This document shows, one piece after another, positions 45,475 to 54,349 of a stretch of 64,000 nt of DNA. The notes under the pieces are model-generated. The model saw only the letters and a program-made list of their open reading frames with translations. It was not told where the DNA came from and searched no databases. Source of the DNA: Sedimenticola thiotaurini. GTDB taxonomy: Bacteria; Pseudomonadota; Gammaproteobacteria; Chromatiales; Chromatiaceae. Position numbers and translations under genes: made by a program. The stretch is from assembly GCA_007713595.1 (NCBI GenBank), contig VMRY01000003.1, forward strand, positions 1 through 64,000. Reading direction: 5' to 3'. Positions within the stretch are counted from its first letter, which is position 1, and each line of letters opens with the position of its first letter.

Positions 45475-48435
45475 GTGCCTGTAAAAAGAAGGATTCTGCC
45501 TCTTGCGATCAGTGCTTTGCTGCTGATCCCTACCGCTCAAGCCGCCTCTAAGTGGGATTGCCGCGCCAGCAGCGACGGCGGTTGGGAGTGCTTACAGGAC
45601 GGTGTGCCGGTAACCCCGCAGACAATTACTGCCCCGGAACCAGTAGTCTCAGCTCCAGTCGAACAAACCGAACAAACCCAGACACCCAATCAACCAGCAA
45701 GCCAGGAAGCCACCCCGAGGGAGAGTGCAACCCAGGCACTGGAAGAACCCAAGACTGTGGAAGTGACGCCTGTTGTCGCAGAAGAGACAAAGAGCGCCGT
45801 AGATGATGCATCGATAGCCGATGAGCGTCAGGAAGCGCCACCTTCGGAACCCCCAACCGATACAGCGCCCAGACTCACCGAGCAACCCAGCGTAGAGAGT
45901 GAGGCAATAGCAGCGGAGCCTGAACCTGCGGTAACAGAGCTGATCGCAACTCCCGAGGCGAGCCAACAGACACTCCCGGCAACAATCACTGCCATTGAAG
46001 ATAGGCCTGATTTACAGGAAACACCGGCCCGGGAAAAAACCACCGAGCCCAGTACGGCAACTGATACGATGCAGGAGCAGCCTGAACCGGTTGCAGCTGA
46101 ACAGACCAAAGAACCAGAGACTGCCCAGCAGGCAGCCCCCACACCGGCGACTATCTCTGCCGCTAATGATGCAGCCGTTTCGAAGGAAGAGACTATCCGG
46201 GAAAAAACCGAAGATACTCTACAGACTCAACAGGCCGTGACACACACTGCGCCTTTCAACAGCAACCGGATTGATCTGGGGCTGGACTGGAACCAGTGCG
46301 GCGTAAGACACCCCAGCACCCCCAGACAGGGTACCCAGACAATTGATGATACAACCCATATTGAGGCCGATGCAGCCGATCTCTATCGTACAGAAAACAG
46401 GGCTGACTTCGCAGGAAATGTAAAGCTGGAACGAGGGGACGAAAGGCTGGAGGCTGACTTTGTCACCTACCATCGGGAAGAGAGCACCCTGGACGCCGAG
46501 GGCAACGTTTACCTGGAGCAGCCAGGGCTGCGCATGACCAGCAACAAAATGCATTACAACCTGGATAAACAACAGGGTAATGCCGAGCAGGCGGAGTACC
46601 GGCTGGCCGATCCAGTAGCCCGTGGCAATGCCATGACAGTCGAGATATTAAACTCTGACCAGTCGTACTATACCGATGTCAACTATACAACCTGTCAGCC
46701 TGGCAACAATGACTGGCTGATTGAGGCTGAAGAGCTGGAGATTGATCAGGCAACCGGCGTGGGCGTGGCGCATAACGCCAAACTGCGCTTTAAGGGTGTA
46801 CCTTTTATCTATCTCCCATACGCCAGCTTCCCGATCGATGATCGAAGAAAATCCGGCTTCCTCCCTCCCTCAATCGGAACATCAGAAAATACCGGCGCGG
46901 ATATCTCCATACCGTATTATTTCAATATCGCACCCCAGATGGATGCTACATTCACGCCACGCATCATGAGTAATCGCGGACTGTTACTGGGGGGTGAATT
47001 CCGCTATCTGGCAGAAAAAAACCAAGGAGTAATTACTGCCGAACTGCTGCCCAGTGATTCCGATCAAGGTCCCGGGGAAAACAAAACCCGTGGCGCCCTG
47101 AATGCGCAGCTGGAGGGCACACCAGCCCCACGCTGGCGTTACGACATCGATCTCAATTATGTCTCTGATAACGACTATATAGACGACCTTGGGAACAGCC
47201 TGGCAGCCACCAGCGTTAAGCATCAGGAGCGCCGCGGCGACATCCACTATCAAGGATCAGACTGGAGTTTCCTTGGCCGCCTACAACATTTCCAGACGAT
47301 TGATCGATCAATCGCCATCAACGGCCGCCCCTACAGCCGTCTGCCGCAGCTGCAGGTCAATCTGGAACGGCCAGATCAGGCACTGGGTTTAACCTATCAT
47401 CTCCACTCTGAGTATGTGGATTTTGATCACAGCTCATCCACCAAGGTAAAAGGTCAGCGTATTGATCTACAACCAGGCATCAGCCTGCCCGTGAGGCGGC
47501 CCTGGGGCTTCCTGACACCCAAGCTGAGCTTACGGCACACCAGCTATAGCCTGGAAAATCAAACCCTGGGAATGAGCGACAGCCCAAGCCGCACACTACC
47601 AACGCTGAGTCTTGACGGCGGGCTCTATTTCGAGCGCAGCACCAGTTGGTTTGGCAATTCAGTTATCCAGACTCTGGAACCAAGAGTGTTCTATCTCTAT
47701 ACCCCGAAAGAGGATCAAAGCGACATCCCTGATTTCGACACGGCCAATCTGGGATTCAGTTTCGCCAACCTGTTCCGGGAAAACCGCTTCAGTGGTGCAG
47801 ATAAGGTGGGCGATGCCAATCAGCTCACCACCGCCCTCACCTCACGCAACCTCAGCACTGAGACAGGCGAGGAACTATTCCGGGCCAGCATTGGTCAGAT
47901 ATCCTACTTCAGAGATCGTGACGTACAGCTGATCTCTTCAGGCGCTGTTGTTAATGACGACAGCTCCTCCATTGTGGCCGAGGTGGCAGCAAAACTGAGT
48001 CGAAACTGGCGCATGCAGGCAGGAATGCAATGGAATCCCCACACCGACAATGGAACAACGGAGGCCAGCGCATTTGGTCTGCATTATCTGGATGAGAAGC
48101 AACGTATTCTAAACCTGACCTATCGCTACACCGATGGATCAATCGAACAGACCGATCTTTCAGCGCGCTGGCCCATCAGCCATCAACTGCATGCCGTTGG
48201 CCGCTGGAACTACTCCCTGTTACATGGAAAAACCATGGAAAGCTTCGCCGGTATCGAGTATGACAGCTGCTGCTGGATCAGCCGGTTTGTGGTGCGCGAC
48301 TATCGGTCAGACGCCAATGCAGAGGGTAACCTGGCGCTGTTCCTGCAACTGGAGCTGAAAGGACTTACCAGTCTGGGCGACAAAATTGACCAATTCCTTG
48401 AACGCGGTATCCTCGGGTATCGCACTGAAAACTGA
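45475..48435 (+). CDS. lptD: LPS-assembly protein LptD with long low-complexity N-terminal linker
   Basis: Outer-membrane barrel that with LptE inserts LPS into the outer leaflet. The signal peptide ends TAQA. A short segment with two Cys (29 and 39, KWDCR and WECLQ) is followed by about 220 residues rich in Pro, Glu, Thr, Ala and Gln. The jellyroll domain starts near 280 (HIEADAADLYRTENRADFAG) and has TTCQPGNNDW, and the barrel ends with the adjacent Cys pair DSCCWISRFVVRDY. It starts at GTG. At 986 residues it is longer than E. coli LptD (784), mainly because of the linker. It heads lptD-surA-pdxA. Confidence 0.95.
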   Translation: MPVKRRILPLAISALLLIPTAQAASKWDCRASSDGGWECLQDGVPVTPQTITAPEPVVSAPVEQTEQTQTPNQPASQEATPRESATQALEEPKTVEVTPVVAEETKSAVDDASIADERQEAPPSEPPTDTAPRLTEQPSVESEAIAAEPEPAVTELIATPEASQQTLPATITAIEDRPDLQETPAREKTTEPSTATDTMQEQPEPVAAEQTKEPETAQQAAPTPATISAANDAAVSKEETIREKTEDTLQTQQAVTHTAPFNSNRIDLGLDWNQCGVRHPSTPRQGTQTIDDTTHIEADAADLYRTENRADFAGNVKLERGDERLEADFVTYHREESTLDAEGNVYLEQPGLRMTSNKMHYNLDKQQGNAEQAEYRLADPVARGNAMTVEILNSDQSYYTDVNYTTCQPGNNDWLIEAEELEIDQATGVGVAHNAKLRFKGVPFIYLPYASFPIDDRRKSGFLPPSIGTSENTGADISIPYYFNIAPQMDATFTPRIMSNRGLLLGGEFRYLAEKNQGVITAELLPSDSDQGPGENKTRGALNAQLEGTPAPRWRYDIDLNYVSDNDYIDDLGNSLAATSVKHQERRGDIHYQGSDWSFLGRLQHFQTIDRSIAINGRPYSRLPQLQVNLERPDQALGLTYHLHSEYVDFDHSSSTKVKGQRIDLQPGISLPVRRPWGFLTPKLSLRHTSYSLENQTLGMSDSPSRTLPTLSLDGGLYFERSTSWFGNSVIQTLEPRVFYLYTPKEDQSDIPDFDTANLGFSFANLFRENRFSGADKVGDANQLTTALTSRNLSTETGEELFRASIGQISYFRDRDVQLISSGAVVNDDSSSIVAEVAAKLSRNWRMQAGMQWNPHTDNGTTEASAFGLHYLDEKQRILNLTYRYTDGSIEQTDLSARWPISHQLHAVGRWNYSLLHGKTMESFAGIEYDSCCWISRFVVRDYRSDANAEGNLALFLQLELKGLTSLGDKIDQFLERGILGYRTEN

Positions 48436-48446
48436 TTAACACATAA

Positions 48447-49766
48447 ATGACCACCAGACAGTCAATTATCAAAGGCCTGAGCATCTTGCTTTTCGGTCTT
48501 GCCCCACTCTTTGGCCTATCACAACAGGCCCAAGGCGAAACCGTAAAGCCAGTCGATGAGATCATCGCGATTGTTGATGATGATATTATCGTGCGCAGCG
48601 AGCTCGAAAATGAAATGATGAAAATCGTCGCGCAGCTACGTCAACAAGAGCAGCGCCTACCGCCGAAGCCAGTCCTGGAAAGACAGCTTCTAGGGCGCTT
48701 GATCTTGAAAAAACTGCAACTGGCGGCAGCGGCCAGAGCCGGCATTAATGTCAGTGAAGATATTGTTGCCCAGGCTATCAACAACATTGCCCAAAACAAC
48801 AATCTGAGCCTGTCAGAATTTCGCAGCACCCTTGAACGCAGTGGTATCAGCTTCCAGAGCTTCCGTAAAGGGATACAGGAAGAGATCATCATGCAACAAC
48901 TTCAGGACCAGGAAGTCCGCCGGCGTGTCCGGGTAACCGATCAGGAGGTGGAAGCCTATATTGCCCGACAGGCCAACACAGTCGGTGAGCGTTCAGCCTA
49001 CCATCTGGAACATATTCTGATCGCCACACCAGAGGCGGCCTCACCCGAGCAGATGAAACGGGCCCGCGAAAAGGCCGATGCAGTGGTTGCATCACTCCGC
49101 GGAGGGGCCGCTTTTGCTGATGTTGCAATTACCGAATCTGACGGACGACAAGCCCTGGAGGGCGGCGACCTGGGATGGCGCAAAGCCAACCAACTGCCGA
49201 CCATATTTGCCGATCTGGTGATTAGCATGGAACGTGGTGATATCAGCGAGCCTATTCGTACCGCCAGCGGCTATCATATTATCCGCCTCGATGATTATAA
49301 AGGCGGTGACAGGAAGATCATCACCCAGAGTCATGTCAGGCATATCCTGATCAGCACCAACGAGGTCACCTCAAACAACGACGCCAGAATCCGCCTGGAG
49401 CAGCTACGTCAGAGGATCATTGGCGGCGATGACTTTGCCGCACTGGCACGCTCCCACTCAGATGATAAATCCTCGGCCATCAAGGGCGGGGATCTCGGCT
49501 GGATAACCCCGGGCGCACTGCTCCCACGATTTGAAGAGGAGATTGCAAAACTCTCACCCGGCGAGCTGACCGAGCCGTTTCGCACCGAATACGGCTGGCA
49601 TCTGGCCCAGCTCATAGACCGACGCCAACATGACAGTACAGCCGAGGTACAGAAGGCTGAGGCGAGAAAAACCATCAGTGACCGCAAAACAGCCGAAGAG
49701 GGCGAGCTTTATCTGCGGCGGCTCAAGGATGAGGCTTACATAGACATCCGGCTGAGTGACTCCTGA
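48447..49766 (+). CDS. surA: Periplasmic chaperone/peptidyl-prolyl isomerase SurA
   Basis: Chaperone for outer-membrane proteins, including LptD. The signal peptide ends AQGE. The N-terminal chaperone domain has [18 protein letters not shown]. Two parvulin domains (about 180-280 and 290-395) have [16 protein letters not shown] and [17 protein letters not shown], each with GGDLGW. A C-terminal helix closes the fold. Length 439 is normal. It starts 11 bases after lptD. Confidence 0.97.
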   Translation: MTTRQSIIKGLSILLFGLAPLFGLSQQAQGETVKPVDEIIAIVDDDIIVRSELENEMMKIVAQLRQQEQRLPPKPVLERQLLGRLILKKLQLAAAARAGINVSEDIVAQAINNIAQNNNLSLSEFRSTLERSGISFQSFRKGIQEEIIMQQLQDQEVRRRVRVTDQEVEAYIARQANTVGERSAYHLEHILIATPEAASPEQMKRAREKADAVVASLRGGAAFADVAITESDGRQALEGGDLGWRKANQLPTIFADLVISMERGDISEPIRTASGYHIIRLDDYKGGDRKIITQSHVRHILISTNEVTSNNDARIRLEQLRQRIIGGDDFAALARSHSDDKSSAIKGGDLGWITPGALLPRFEEEIAKLSPGELTEPFRTEYGWHLAQLIDRRQHDSTAEVQKAEARKTISDRKTAEEGELYLRRLKDEAYIDIRLSDS

Positions 49767-49780
49767 GTAGCAACTCAGTA

Positions 49781-50773
49781 ATGATCCTTCAGCCGCAGGC
49801 ACCTCTGGCATTCACCCCCGGCGATCCGGCTGGCGTGGGACCAGACCTCTGCGTTCAGTTAGCACAGCAACAGCGCAGTTACCCGCTGGTCGCCGTCTGT
49901 GACCCCGAGATGCTCCTGGATCGAGCTGAATTACTGGGACTTCCTCTGCTCATTGAACCTCATCGGCCATCGATTCCCGCATCCCAAAAGGCGGGGTCAA
50001 TCACGGTCCTGGCGATCGATCTTCCAGAGAAAGCTGAACCGGGTAGACTGAACCAGGTCAACGCCCCTTATGTGCTTGAAACCCTGCGCAAAGCAACCCA
50101 GCACTGTCTGGATGGAGAGTTCAGCGCACTGGTTACAGGCCCCATCCATAAAGGCATAATCAATGATGCGGGCATAGCCTTTTCAGGGCATACCGAGTTT
50201 CTCGCCGAACTGACCCACAGCTACCCTGTAATGATGCTGGCCTGCCCCGGCCTTCGTGTTGCCCTGGCTACAACCCATTTGCCTTTAAGAGCTGTCAGTG
50301 ACGCCATCACACAGGCATCCCTTGAGCAGGTTATCCGCATACTGCACCACGACCTGATCCATCGATTTGCCATTCAAAATCCGCGCATCCTGGTCTGCGG
50401 CCTAAATCCGCATGCCGGTGAAGGCGGGCATCTGGGCATGGAAGAGATTGAGACAATCATTCCTACCCTGGAGCGATTAAGGAAAGAAGGATTACTGCTG
50501 GAAGGGCCGCTACCGGCCGACACCCTATTCACGCCGAACCATCTTAACCGAGCAGATGCGGTGCTGGCGATGTATCACGATCAAGGTTTACCTGTACTCA
50601 AACACCTGGGATTTGGTAGCGCAGTGAATATTACCTTGGGCCTGCCTATCATTCGCACATCGGTGGATCATGGTACTGCACTGGATCTGGCCGGGACAGG
50701 AAAAGCCCATAGAGGTAGTCTGCACAGCGCCATTGAAGCAGCTCACCAGTTGGTGCTGGCTTCTGCACACTGA
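49781..50773 (+). CDS. pdxA: 4-hydroxythreonine-4-phosphate dehydrogenase
   Basis: NAD-dependent step in pyridoxal phosphate synthesis. [13 protein letters not shown] is the N-terminal motif; the metal-binding His residues are in [26 protein letters not shown] and [16 protein letters not shown]. Length 330 is normal. It follows surA by 14 bases. In most gammaproteobacteria the next gene is rsmA (ksgA), then apaG and apaH; here a minus-strand terminator and gene follow instead. Confidence 0.97.
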   Translation: MILQPQAPLAFTPGDPAGVGPDLCVQLAQQQRSYPLVAVCDPEMLLDRAELLGLPLLIEPHRPSIPASQKAGSITVLAIDLPEKAEPGRLNQVNAPYVLETLRKATQHCLDGEFSALVTGPIHKGIINDAGIAFSGHTEFLAELTHSYPVMMLACPGLRVALATTHLPLRAVSDAITQASLEQVIRILHHDLIHRFAIQNPRILVCGLNPHAGEGGHLGMEEIETIIPTLERLRKEGLLLEGPLPADTLFTPNHLNRADAVLAMYHDQGLPVLKHLGFGSAVNITLGLPIIRTSVDHGTALDLAGTGKAHRGSLHSAIEAAHQLVLASAH

Positions 50774-50785
50774 ACCACCGCAGGC

Positions 50786-50810
50786 AAAAAAAAGCCCGGA
50801 CGAACCGGGC
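50786..50810 (-). terminator. Intrinsic terminator of the DsrC-like gene
   Basis: On the minus strand GCCCGG, loop TTCGT and CCGGGC are followed by eight T residues. It lies 94 bases after the stop of the DsrC-like gene and convergent to pdxA. Confidence 0.88.
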
Positions 50811-50903
50811 AAAGGGAGGTATAACTCATTGAAAGGGTGACCCCTTAAACTGAAATTGCCTTTCGGCACTCTGCGCGATCGTTATCGACAGAGAAACATC
50901 TTC

Positions 50904-51257
50904 TTAGCCCATATAGGCCTTGGCCTCTTCGCCCGGATTGGGCAAGCCAGCAATGCGCCAGACCTGGAGGCAGCCTCCAAACAGATCTTTTACATCCCTT
51001 TTTGAGAGCTCACTACTGCGACATATCCGACGCATGGGCGGTATGGCGCCAAGTCTGAGAAAACGGTCTCTAACAAAGTGGATGACCCGCCAGTGAGCCA
51101 TCTTCAGGGGAGCAATCCCCTCCAGCTCGGCCAAGGTCTCGGCCACTTGTTTATCCCAGGTCTCGGTGTTCAGCAGAAAACCATCTTCATCAAATACAAT
51201 GGCTGCCAACAGAGAACCACTACTTGCGGACTCGCTTACACTCTGCACTATGCTCAT
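50904..51257 (-). CDS. DsrC/TusE-family protein lacking both conserved C-terminal cysteines
   Basis: A 117-residue protein with the DsrC fold signature: FDEDGFLLNTETWDKQVAE, then HWRVIHFVRDRF and the C-terminal arm IAGLPNPGEE. DsrC carries sulfur on two Cys in that arm (motif ACxxAGLPKPTGCV); here the first is Trp (VWRIAGLP) and the last two-residue Cys-Val end is replaced by EEAKAYMG. The seven-to-eight-residue loop of true DsrC is also shortened. Such Cys-less paralogues are called RspA-type and may be regulatory. AGGA lies 9 bases before the chosen ATG (51257). It diverges from a CysB-type regulator. Confidence 0.85.
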   Translation of the reverse strand: MSIVQSVSESASSGSLLAAIVFDEDGFLLNTETWDKQVAETLAELEGIAPLKMAHWRVIHFVRDRFLRLGAIPPMRRICRSSELSKRDVKDLFGGCLQVWRIAGLPNPGEEAKAYMG

Positions 51258-51441
51258 TACAATGTTTCCTACAATGTAAGTCGTTCTGCCCAGGTTCAGC
51301 CTATTCTTCACCTGCCAAGAACTGATTACTTGCACAAAACTATAGCGCGGCGTGACAATACATCAAAATAACTTTTCCGTCTATAGAAATAGTTGATCGA
51401 TATAAGGCGAATAAGAATTATTATATATATTAGGCAGTAAT

Positions 51442-52416
51442 ATGAAACTACAACAACTCCGTTTTCTCCTGGCCGTCGCCCAGAACGACCTCAATATCAC
51501 CGCAGCAGCCGAGCGGCTTTTTACCTCACAGCCCGGTGTCAGCAAACAGATCCGCTTACTGGAGGAGGAGCTGGGCGTCACTATATTTGAGCGCACTGGC
51601 CGCCAACTCACAGGCATTACCGATGCCGGTAAGGCCATCATAAGCCGGGCGGACGCGGTTCTCAGAGAGGTCGATTCAATACGTGATGTCGCCAGTGAGT
51701 TCAGTGACCCGCGGGCGGGCAGCCTCTCTATTGCGACCACCCATACCCAGGCCCGCTATGTACTACCGCCGGTTATCAAGGCATTTCGCGCCCGTTATCC
51801 AGCTGTTGACCTGCAGATGCACCAAGGCAATCCGGAACAGATATCTGAGATGGCCGCAGGCGGGGCTGTTGACTTTGCTATCGCTACTGAAGCAACTGCA
51901 GATTTTGGCAACCTCATCATGATGCCCTGCTACCACTGGAATCGGACCATTATTACCCCCTGTGATCATCCACTGCGCGACGTCCAGCCACTGACACTGG
52001 AAGCAGTGGCTGAATACCCAATCGTCACCTATGTGTTTGGATTTACCGGTCGCTCCCAACTGGATAAATCATTCCGGCGTCTGGATCTGGAGCCCAATGT
52101 GGTATTTACCGCAACCGATGCCGATGTAATCAAAACCTATGTTCGTCTCGGTGTTGGCATTGGTATTCTAGCGAAAATGGCCTACAACCCGGAACAGGAT
52201 AAAGACCTCTGCTCACTGGATGCAACACACCTGTTCCCACCAAGCACAACCCGTCTTGGATTCAGGCCTGGCCTCTTCTTGCGCTCCTACCATTATGATT
52301 TTATTAGCCTGTTTGCCTCTCACCTCACGAGGGAGGTGGTCGAGAGTGCAGTTGAGGCCGCCTCAGAACAAGAACGCAACGCCTTGTTCAGCGATCTTAA
52401 ACTGCAAGAGTACTAA
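51442..52416 (+). CDS. cysB: CysB-type LysR-family regulator
   Basis: A 324-residue LysR regulator, the same length as E. coli CysB, which activates sulfate assimilation with N-acetylserine as inducer. The winged helix is at about 1-60 (FTSQPGVSKQIRLLEEELG, with MKLQQLRFLLAVA as the first helix). The effector domain has the CysB signature SIATTHTQARYVLPPVI and GVGIGILAKMAYNPEQD. An AT-rich 184-bp gap separates it from the DsrC-like gene and probably contains both promoters. CysB autoregulates in E. coli; binding here is inferred. Cbl is the close alternative. Confidence 0.9.
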   Translation: MKLQQLRFLLAVAQNDLNITAAAERLFTSQPGVSKQIRLLEEELGVTIFERTGRQLTGITDAGKAIISRADAVLREVDSIRDVASEFSDPRAGSLSIATTHTQARYVLPPVIKAFRARYPAVDLQMHQGNPEQISEMAAGGAVDFAIATEATADFGNLIMMPCYHWNRTIITPCDHPLRDVQPLTLEAVAEYPIVTYVFGFTGRSQLDKSFRRLDLEPNVVFTATDADVIKTYVRLGVGIGILAKMAYNPEQDKDLCSLDATHLFPPSTTRLGFRPGLFLRSYHYDFISLFASHLTREVVESAVEAASEQERNALFSDLKLQEY

Positions 52417-52532
52417 GCCATTTACTGGCCTGTCAGTTAATGACTTCAGGTATTTTTATCCGCACGACTAATAGTATGAAAAACAGTCTTTAAATATCCG
52501 CGCTCTACCCCGCAGAAACTGTTGTCGAAATG

Positions 52533-52548
52533 ATTATTTTAAAATAAT
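52533..52548. promoter_or_regulatory. 16-bp perfect AT palindrome upstream of the acidic-tail gene
   Basis: ATTATTTT followed directly by AAAATAAT is a perfect palindrome in the 246-bp gap between cysB and the next gene. It could be a regulator site or an UP-type element. A second small dyad, ACAGT-GCTG-ACTGT, lies at 52575-52588. The rest of the gap shows no gene. Confidence 0.4.
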
Positions 52549-52662
52549 ATCAGGCCGTCTTTAGTCCTACCCGAACAGTGCTGACTGTAGGCCCAGACAG
52601 TTATATTCAGCCGCTTCCAGGACCGGCTGCTCAAGTAATAATTTGACTGATGTGGGGAAAGC

Positions 52663-53055
52663 ATGAGCAAAAAGAATTATTGGCATGGCTACCTTGAGGC
52701 TGGCACAAAAAGCACACCTGTATTGCGCGACCTGACGATTGAAACGGGTAATGAGTCAACTATTTATCTCTACTCTCTGAAACGCAACAAGGTTCTGGAG
52801 TTTCAGATAAACATCGTGGAACCAAAGCTGCGTGAGTTGGGGGAGGATGAGTCAGATGTCATAAGCGAGCTGACCGCTGGTTACAAAAAGGCAAAAAAAG
52901 AGTTCACGCCCCGCGGTTCATTACGCATGAAGCAGGTCGAACTCACCCCACAGCCCAGTGACACAGCAGTAACGACGGCTGAAACGGACCTGGATGATCT
53001 GGATGATATCGACATAGATGATGATGATATCGATATCGATATGGATGACGATTAA
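52663..53055 (+). CDS. Unknown protein with Asp-rich C-terminal tail
   Basis: I do not recognise a family. The 130 residues begin MSKKNYWHGYLEAGTKSTPV, with a globular-looking part to about residue 85 (VLEFQINIVEPKLREL). The last 25 or so residues are an acidic run with repeated DDLDD, IDIDDDD and DIDMDDD units. There is no signal peptide or membrane segment. GGGGAAAG precedes the ATG by a few bases, and a strong terminator follows, so it is a single-gene unit. The acidic tail could bind a metal or a basic partner. Confidence 0.75.
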   Translation: MSKKNYWHGYLEAGTKSTPVLRDLTIETGNESTIYLYSLKRNKVLEFQINIVEPKLRELGEDESDVISELTAGYKKAKKEFTPRGSLRMKQVELTPQPSDTAVTTAETDLDDLDDIDIDDDDIDIDMDDD

Positions 53056-53095
53056 TCTGGGCTAATCACGATTTCACACAACCAATCTTTCCGAA

Positions 53096-53132
53096 AGCAG
53101 CCGGTTCCCTATGGTGACCGGCTGCTTTTTTT
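53096..53132. terminator. Strong terminator after the acidic-tail gene
   Basis: AGCAGCCGGT, an 11-base loop and ACCGGCTGCT form a perfect 10-bp stem followed by TTTTTT. The end of the T run touches the stop of the convergent aminotransferase gene. Confidence 0.93.
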
Positions 53133-54247
53133 CAGATCGCGGCCACTAACTCGCAAACATGATCCACCTGGTCCTCTTTCATTGCTGGAAAGATCGGTAG
53201 CGACAACGTCTCTCCACACAATCGATCAACTACAGGTAAATCGCCGGGCTTGTAACCCAATTCAGCATAAATTGATTGCAGATGGAGCCCCAATGGATAG
53301 CACTGGCTATTACCAACCTTGTGTTCGTTCAGATGCGCCCTCAGAGCATCCCGCCGAGGATGCCGGATGGTGTAGAGATTAAAGGCATGCCGCCCATTCT
53401 GAGGCCGTACCGGGATGACCAGATCCAGATTGGCAAGCCGTTGATCATACCAGTCAGCCACCCGCACTCGCGCCGCGATGTCCTGCTCCAGCTTCACCAG
53501 CTTCAACCGCAATAAAGCCGCCTGTACTTCATCCAATCGACTGTTGTAGCCCAACTCATCATGAGTGAATGGAGCCGTTGCTCCATGATTGCGTAACTTG
53601 TGGAGCCGATCCCTTACGGCTTCATCACTGGTCGTAATCAGACCACCATCACCATAACAGCCCAAAACCTTGGTGGGATAGAAACTGAAACAACCCGTAT
53701 CCCCCATACTACCGACCGTTTCATCGCCCCACTTGGCCCCAAAGGCTTGGGCGGCATCTTCAATCAAGCGCAGGCCATGTGTCTCGGCTAATGATCTGAG
53801 CGTTGTCATATCGGCTGGATTACCAAAGATATGTACCGGCAGAATAGCCTTGGTCTTGTCATTGATAAGCCCCGCGACACTCACCGGGTCGATATTGAAA
53901 CTGACCTCATTAATGTCAGCAAAAACCGGAGTCGCCCCTACAATGGAGATCGCCTCGGCCGTTGCAAAGAAGGTAAAAGGAGAGGTAATCACCTCATCGC
54001 CTGGACCAATATCCATGGCACGAAGTGACAGCACCAGGGCATCGGTTCCGTTGGCCACAGCAACGGCATATTTTGACCCCACGTAATCTGCTGCCTCCTG
54101 TTCGAAGGCCCGTACGTTGGGTCCCAGAATAAAGGCGCCTCCTGCACCGATCGCTTCAATATGCTCAAACCATTTTTGTTGCAGCGCCTGGAATTCTTCC
54201 AGCAAACTGAGGTAGGGCACGCCCTGGGAGACCGATTTGTCTGTCAT
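53132..54247 (-). CDS. DegT/DnrJ/EryC1 sugar aminotransferase (GnnB/WbpE-like)
   Basis: A 371-residue PLP-dependent sugar aminotransferase. AVANGTDALVLSLRAMDIG binds the cofactor phosphate, ASP is in IEDAAQAFGAKWGDE, and the Schiff-base Lys is in FSFYPTKVLGCYGDGG. PSEQ-like VVDRLCGETLSLPIFP ends the protein. With the Gfo/Idh dehydrogenase just upstream it forms a pair that converts a nucleotide-linked sugar to the 3-amino sugar, as GnnA/GnnB or WbpB/WbpE do with UDP-GlcNAc derivatives. The chosen ATG (54247) has GGA 8 bases before it; a TTG start at 54259 is possible. Confidence 0.85.
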   Translation of the reverse strand: MTDKSVSQGVPYLSLLEEFQALQQKWFEHIEAIGAGGAFILGPNVRAFEQEAADYVGSKYAVAVANGTDALVLSLRAMDIGPGDEVITSPFTFFATAEAISIVGATPVFADINEVSFNIDPVSVAGLINDKTKAILPVHIFGNPADMTTLRSLAETHGLRLIEDAAQAFGAKWGDETVGSMGDTGCFSFYPTKVLGCYGDGGLITTSDEAVRDRLHKLRNHGATAPFTHDELGYNSRLDEVQAALLRLKLVKLEQDIAARVRVADWYDQRLANLDLVIPVRPQNGRHAFNLYTIRHPRRDALRAHLNEHKVGNSQCYPLGLHLQSIYAELGYKPGDLPVVDRLCGETLSLPIFPAMKEDQVDHVCELVAAI

Positions 54248-54349
54248 ATCATTATCCAACTGTAAAAAATAAACTCATGGCGCAGCCGCTTCCTGGAATT
54301 GCTGAAGGAAAGTGGCGGACGTCAGACTGCTGTGACTAAAAGAGCAAAT

